From contig NZ_NXGX01000003.1 in NCBI RefSeq assembly GCF_002844275.1, forward strand, positions 353,549 to 417,548: 64,000 nt of DNA, in the 5' to 3' direction. Source of the DNA: Thalassospira lohafexi (GTDB lineage: Bacteria > Pseudomonadota > Alphaproteobacteria > Rhodospirillales > Thalassospiraceae). The notes under the pieces were generated by a model, which was not told the DNA's origin, did no database searches, and saw nothing but the letters and a program-made list of their open reading frames with translations. Numbering within the stretch: the first letter of the stretch is position 1; each line of letters begins with the position of its first letter. The position numbers and the translations under genes are program-made. Below are positions 59,425-64,000 of this stretch, in pieces.

Positions 59425-62163
59425 CTAATTGTTCTGGATCGCCTGAGTAAGGGTTTCCTTGACCTGCACAAACTTGGTGCGGCTGTCGATTTTAAGCCCG
59501 AACACATCCTTCACATAGAAAACGTCAACGGCGCGTTCGCCAAAGGTCGAAATGCGGGCCGAGGCGATTTGCAGTGACAGATCGCGCAACGCACGGGTGA
59601 TGTCATAGAGCAATCCTTGGCGGTCGCGGGCGGAAATTTCAATCACCGTGTGGGTGCGGCTGGCCTTGTTGTCGATAATGACATTGGGTTCGACCTTAAA
59701 GACGGCGGTTCTGTGCTTGTTATCTTTGATCTGGCGGCGTTCGAGTTCCTGACTGGGGCGCACGCGCCCGGAAATCACCTGTTCGAGGGTTTCACGCAGC
59801 TTTTCAAGCTTGGCCTTGTCGTTAAAGGCTTCGTCGTTGGCATCCTGAATAAAGAAGGTATCCAGCGCCATGCCATCGGCCAGTGTCAGGATTTTGGCAT
59901 CGACAATATTGGCCCCGCACAGCGCCATTGACCCGGCAATCTGGGAAAACAGCCCCGGATGGTCGGTGGTGTGAACGGTGATTTCGGTGGCGTCAATTTC
60001 AGTATCAATGCGCACATCAACCGTGATGTCAGCGCCACTTTTCTTGGCGTCGCGGGTCAGATGGGCGTGATGAACGTGAACGTCGGTATCAAAACTGAGC
60101 CAATAGGACGGATAACCGCGATCAATGAAATCTTCGATGTCATCGGTTGGCCAGTCGACCAGTGCTTCACGGAGCGCCATCTGGGCATTGGCAACGCGTG
60201 AATCGCGGCTGTCGGCATTGAGCCCGCCGGACAGGCGATCCTCGGCAGCATAATAAAGTTCGCGCAGAAGGGTGGCTTTCCAGCCATTCCAGACATTTGG
60301 TCCCACTGCCCGGATATCGGCGACGGTAAGGCATAGCAACAAACGCAAGCGTTCCTGCGATTGTACCAGGTCACCAAATGCCTTGATCGTCGTCGGATCA
60401 TTGAGGTCACGTTTAAACGCCGTCAGGCTCATCCACAGGTGGGCCTTGACCAGCCATGCGACGGTTTCGCTATCGGCGGGGGATAATCCCAGACGCGGGC
60501 AAAGCTTTTCGGCGACTTCGGCACCCAGTTCGGAATGATCGCCACCGCGTCCCTTGGCAATGTCATGCAGCAACACCGCGACATAAAGTACACGCCTGGA
60601 AATCACCTTGCCCATGATGCGGGTGGCCACCGGGGCATCATCGACCAGTTCGCCATTTTCAATCTGATTGAGCACGCCAATCGCGCGGATGGTGTGCTCG
60701 TCCACGGTATAGGTGTGGTACATGTCATATTGCATTTGCGCCACGACACGGCCGAAATCAGGGATAAACCGCCCCAAGACCCCGGCTTCGTTCATTTTAC
60801 GAAGGACAATGTCGGGGTTTTGACGCTGGGTGAGGATTTCAAGGAAAACCTCGTTGGCGTCCGGGTCGTTTTGCAGCTTGTGATCGATGTGCTTTAAGCT
60901 TTGGGTGACCCAGCGTAGCGTTTCGGGATGAATGCCGACCCCGTTTTGATTGGCCACCAGAAACAGGCGCAAAATCTTGATCGGGTCTTTTTTGAAAACA
61001 TTGAGGTTTTCAACCGTTAGCCGGTCATTGCGCAATTCGAACCCGTCGATTTCCTTGGTGCCAAACAGTTTGCCGGGAAACCGGATCAGCGGGCGGCGCT
61101 GATGGCGTTCTTCAAGGGCGGCACAGAAAATCCGGGTCAGGTTGCCGACATGTTTGACCATCAGATAGTAGTGCTTCATGAACCGTTCGACGCCCGATGC
61201 CCCGGCATGATCGGTATAGCCAAGGTGTTCGGCGATATCGCGTTGCATGTCGAACGTCAGACGGTCTTCTTCGCGATCCGACAGATAATGCAGCCAGCAG
61301 CGCACCGCCCACAGGAAGTTCTGGGCCTTTAAAAACCCTTGCGCTTCTTTGCGGGTCAGGACTTTTAGATCGACCAGTTCCATCGGGGAATTGACGCGGT
61401 AAAGATATTTGCCAATCCAGAACAGGGTATGTAGGTCCCGCAGGCCGCCTTTGCCGTCCTTGACATTGGGTTCGACGACATAGCGTGAATCGCCCATGCG
61501 CACATGGCGGTCATCGCGTTCGCCGAGTTTCTTTTCAATAAACTCAAGGCCGCTGCCCTTGACCAGTTCATCCATGAAGCGTGCACGAAAGACGTTATAG
61601 GTTTCCTCATCGCCCCAGACGAACCGGCTTTCGAGCAGGTTGGTGCGGATGGTGATGTCCTGTTTGCCCATGCGCAGGCAATCATCAACTGAGCGGGTGG
61701 CATGCCCGACTTTCAGGCCAAGATCCCACAGCATATAGAGGATGAATTCGACAACCTGTTCGCCGTGCGCGGTTTGTTTGTAGGGAAACAGAAACAGGAT
61801 ATCGACATCGGAATGCGGCGCCATATCGCCCCGGCCATAGCCACCGACCGCGACCACCGACATGCGTTGTTCATTGGTCGGATTGTGCAGCGGATAGATA
61901 AAATTGGTGGCGAAATCATGAATAAGGCGGACAATCTGATCCATCAGGAAGCTGTTGGAAAAGACGGTATCCTGCCCGGAATTGCTTTCTTCGAACCGGG
62001 CACGGATGACGTCACGTCCGCTTTCCATCACCGATTTCAGCTTGGTCAGAAGGGCGCTGCGCTGTTTGAAGTTATTCAGATCGGGATCATTGGCAATCGC
62101 CGTGAGATCGGCAAAGACCTTTTTGCGGTCAATGATTTCGCGCTGTTTCTTGATTTTATACAT
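59425..62163 (-). CDS. glnD: bifunctional uridylyltransferase / uridylyl-removing enzyme GlnD
   Basis: GlnD senses glutamine and uridylylates or deuridylylates PII proteins, controlling nitrogen metabolism. The 912-residue protein has the nucleotidyltransferase domain (VVAVGGYGRGDMAPHSDVDILFLFP, about residues 103-127), GKGGLRDLHTLFWIGKYLY, and the HD domain (VLLHDIAKGRGGDHSELGAEVAE, about 528). Two C-terminal ACT domains follow (VHTTDHPGLFSQIAGSMALCGANIVDAKI and ISARDRQGLLYDITRALRDLSLQIASARI). All domains look intact. It lies between mutS and murJ. Confidence 0.96.
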   Translation of the reverse strand: MYKIKKQREIIDRKKVFADLTAIANDPDLNNFKQRSALLTKLKSVMESGRDVIRARFEESNSGQDTVFSNSFLMDQIVRLIHDFATNFIYPLHNPTNEQRMSVVAVGGYGRGDMAPHSDVDILFLFPYKQTAHGEQVVEFILYMLWDLGLKVGHATRSVDDCLRMGKQDITIRTNLLESRFVWGDEETYNVFRARFMDELVKGSGLEFIEKKLGERDDRHVRMGDSRYVVEPNVKDGKGGLRDLHTLFWIGKYLYRVNSPMELVDLKVLTRKEAQGFLKAQNFLWAVRCWLHYLSDREEDRLTFDMQRDIAEHLGYTDHAGASGVERFMKHYYLMVKHVGNLTRIFCAALEERHQRRPLIRFPGKLFGTKEIDGFELRNDRLTVENLNVFKKDPIKILRLFLVANQNGVGIHPETLRWVTQSLKHIDHKLQNDPDANEVFLEILTQRQNPDIVLRKMNEAGVLGRFIPDFGRVVAQMQYDMYHTYTVDEHTIRAIGVLNQIENGELVDDAPVATRIMGKVISRRVLYVAVLLHDIAKGRGGDHSELGAEVAEKLCPRLGLSPADSETVAWLVKAHLWMSLTAFKRDLNDPTTIKAFGDLVQSQERLRLLLCLTVADIRAVGPNVWNGWKATLLRELYYAAEDRLSGGLNADSRDSRVANAQMALREALVDWPTDDIEDFIDRGYPSYWLSFDTDVHVHHAHLTRDAKKSGADITVDVRIDTEIDATEITVHTTDHPGLFSQIAGSMALCGANIVDAKILTLADGMALDTFFIQDANDEAFNDKAKLEKLRETLEQVISGRVRPSQELERRQIKDNKHRTAVFKVEPNVIIDNKASRTHTVIEISARDRQGLLYDITRALRDLSLQIASARISTFGERAVDVFYVKDVFGLKIDSRTKFVQVKETLTQAIQNN

Positions 62164-62322
62164 AGCGGGCTGCCGTTTCCTTGCGCCTTTTTGACTGCTG
62201 GTTCTGCAATACCATTTTTCGCACCATAGCGGGAATTGGTTTTGGCTGCATCAGTGCATGTGCCATGCCAAAGGCCGGACCGGCATGATCATGCGGATGC
62301 TGGCCGGCGGTGCGGTTAAATC

Positions 62323-62365
62323 AAAACAGGCACCTGCCTGATATGGGGGCAAGGTGCCTGTTTTT
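62323..62365 (-). terminator. intrinsic terminator of mutS
   Basis: A 13-bp stem AAAACAGGCACCT/AGGTGCCTGTTTT with a 16-nt loop; the minus-strand tail continues TTTTGATTT. It separates mutS from glnD. Confidence 0.82.
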
Positions 62366-62408
62366 CATGCGCTTTGCCGCAATTGGCCGCGACCTGCGTT
62401 TTATCGGC

Positions 62409-64000
62409 TTATCCGCGCAATGCCTGTAAGCGATAGAGCGCCTCAAGCGCTTCGCGCGGGGTCATGTCATCGGGATTGATATCACCAAGGGCATCGAGCA
62501 ATGCCTTTTGATCGTCCGACAGGGCAGGTGTGGCTGCGCGGTCTTCCTGTGCGGCCTGCTCAATGGCGGCGGCGAACAAGGGCAGGTCATCGGCCAGTTT
62601 TGAAACCGCGCCGCCCTGTTGGCCCTTTTCAAGGGTTTTAAGCACCTGTTCGGCGCGCTTGATTACGGGTTTTGGCAGGCCGGCCAATTGTGCGACGTGA
62701 ATACCATAAGACCGATCCGCACTGCCCAGGCCGACTTCATGGAGGAAGACAACCTCGCCCTGCCATTCCTTGATCAGCATGGTGTGGCATGACAGATGGT
62801 CCAGCTTGGCGGCAAGGGCGGTCAGTTCGTGATAGTGGGTGGCAAAAAGACCACGACATTTGTTGATTTCATGAAGGTTTTCGACGACTGCCCACGCAAT
62901 TGACAGACCGTCAAAGGTCGCCGTCCCGCGGCCAATTTCATCCAAGATCACCAGCGACCGGTCGGTTGCCTGATTAAGGATCGAGGCGGTTTCGACCATC
63001 TCAACCATGAAGGTCGAACGACCGCGTGCCAGATCATCAGCTGCCCCCACGCGTGAAAATAGCCGGTCAATCACGCCGATATGGGCCTTGGCCGCCGGGA
63101 CAAAGGCCCCGATCTGGGCCAAAACGGCAATCAGGGCGTTTTGACGCAGGAAGGTCGATTTACCAGCCATATTTGGACCGGTGATCAGCCACAGGCTTTG
63201 TTCATCCTCAAGGCGGCAATCATTGGCGACAAAGGGCGAGTCGGCATTTTCGCGAAGGGCCGCCTCGACCACCGGGTGACGCCCGGCGGTAATATCAAAC
63301 GACAGGCTGTCATCAATTTGCGGGCGGATGCAGTTCCGATCACGCGCCAGTTCGGCAAGGGCAGCAGAAACATCAAGCCCGGCGAGTGCCTGCGCACATT
63401 TGGCAATGTCGTCGGCCTTGGCAAGAACGGCCTGAACCAGTTCTTCGAACAGTTCAAGTTCAAGGGCGAGGGCCTGATCGCCCGCCTTGGAAACCTTGCT
63501 TTCAAGTTCGGACAGTTCCACGGTCGTAAAGCGCACGGCATTGGCCATGGTTTGACGGTGAATGAACTCATCAACTTCCATCATCTTGTCGGCATTTTTG
63601 GCCGACACTTCGATGAAATAGCCCAGAACGTTGTTGTGTTTGACCTTAAGGTTGGCAATGCCGGTTTGCTCGGTATAGCGGGCCTGAAGATTGGCGATCA
63701 GCTTTTTGCTTTCGCTTGAGAGCATGCGCAATTCATCAAGTGGGGGATGATATCCCCCGGCAATAAAGCCGCCATCGCGCGCCATCAGCGGCAGGCTTTC
63801 GGCAATGGCGCGGCGCAGAAGATCAATCAGATCGCCGTGATGGCCCATGCGGGTGACGTGATCGGCAAGTGATTCAGGTTGGGCGGTCAGGCCATCATTG
63901 CCGCCATCGGGCTTCTCAAGCAGATTGCCAATGGCAAAGGAACACGCCAGCCCATCGCGCATGGCGGCCAAATCGCGCGGCCCCCCACGCCAGACGGATA
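62409..64000 (-). CDS. mutS: DNA mismatch repair protein MutS (partial, 5' end outside window)
   Basis: MutS recognises mismatches and starts repair. Only the C-terminal 530 residues are here, and the frame continues past the window edge ([14 protein letters not shown]). Visible parts are the lever/clamp helices ([20 protein letters not shown]), the connector [21 protein letters not shown], Walker [24 protein letters not shown], Walker [22 protein letters not shown] and [14 protein letters not shown]. The end is a short helical dimerisation tail ([18 protein letters not shown]). No sign of breakage. Confidence 0.95.
   Translation of the reverse strand, partial: SVWRGGPRDLAAMRDGLACSFAIGNLLEKPDGGNDGLTAQPESLADHVTRMGHHGDLIDLLRRAIAESLPLMARDGGFIAGGYHPPLDELRMLSSESKKLIANLQARYTEQTGIANLKVKHNNVLGYFIEVSAKNADKMMEVDEFIHRQTMANAVRFTTVELSELESKVSKAGDQALALELELFEELVQAVLAKADDIAKCAQALAGLDVSAALAELARDRNCIRPQIDDSLSFDITAGRHPVVEAALRENADSPFVANDCRLEDEQSLWLITGPNMAGKSTFLRQNALIAVLAQIGAFVPAAKAHIGVIDRLFSRVGAADDLARGRSTFMVEMVETASILNQATDRSLVILDEIGRGTATFDGLSIAWAVVENLHEINKCRGLFATHYHELTALAAKLDHLSCHTMLIKEWQGEVVFLHEVGLGSADRSYGIHVAQLAGLPKPVIKRAEQVLKTLEKGQQGGAVSKLADDLPLFAAAIEQAAQEDRAATPALSDDQKALLDALGDINPDDMTPREALEALYRLQALRG

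Noticed and set aside
59617..62229. Plus-strand frames opposite glnD
   Set aside because: Shadows of glnD; no motif or ribosome site.
1..64000. tRNA, rRNA, CRISPR or prophage
   Set aside because: No T-arm signatures, rRNA-like blocks, spaced repeats or phage genes were seen; a tRNA scan would settle the first point.

Overview
The window reads as the replication-origin neighbourhood of an alphaproteobacterial chromosome. Three things support this: a DnaA-box-rich gap between hemE and the PpsR gene, a parA-parB pair with four parS-like sites 8-20 kb away, and gene strings typical of the class (hemE/hemH/hemJ; coaE/dnaQ; Tim44-mltA-smr genes; mnmE-mnmG-rsmG-parA-parB; holA-lptE; mutS-glnD-murJ-trpS). 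Moderate GC, SecB, IalB-type and Tim44-type proteins, and paired porins suggest a marine Rhodospirillales member such as Thalassospira. The genus is a guess from memory, not a search result. I see no rRNA, tRNA, CRISPR array, intact insertion sequence or prophage.

Layout. 1-4.2 kb: small accessory enzymes (VOC protein, MarR regulator, acetyltransferase, GST, PhoD-type phosphatase). 4.4-12 kb: cupin, glutathione synthetase, LolA, a likely structured small RNA, membrane/envelope genes including a bactofilin, an IalB protein and rlmN. 12-18 kb: mltA, Tim44 protein, fxsA, secB. 16.3-19.2 kb: hemJ, hemH and hemE, all leftward. 19.38-19.9 kb: oriC. 19.9-27.6 kb, rightward: ppsR, maf, aroE, coaE, dnaQ, a solute-binding protein, smr, an XRE regulator and rho. 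27.7-34.7 kb: accessory genes (LysE exporter, SpoT-like hydrolase, quinone reductase, Ogt, DUF255 protein, 2Fe-2S protein) lying between rho and mnmE. 35.1-42.1 kb: mnmE, mnmG, rsmG, parA, parB. 42.2-45.1 kb, leftward: holA, lptE, an unknown gene where leuS is usually found, and a DUF3576 lipoprotein. 45.3-48.0 kb: two related porins with an AT-rich inverted-repeat spacer. 48.1-56.0 kb: GT9 transferase, ThiE-like protein, PLP-binding protein, orphan response regulator, RibA, a large unknown protein and a nitrilase-family protein. 56.2-64 kb, leftward: trpS, murJ, glnD and the 3' part of mutS, which runs off the window.

How it fits together. oriC, parS and ParA/ParB form the initiation and segregation centre. 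HolA and DnaQ are replisome subunits. The heme, glutathione, riboflavin, CoA and shikimate genes are housekeeping biosynthesis. LptE, LolA, MltA, MurJ, bactofilin and the porins serve the envelope. The most distinctive observations are: six GANTC sites and a 9-bp inverted repeat around paired DnaA boxes in oriC; a ParB with a roughly 145-residue charged tail; a four-hairpin small-RNA candidate after lolA; an unknown ORF replacing leuS; a MarR promoter whose spacer is a perfect palindrome; and several hairpin or MITE-like intergenic elements.
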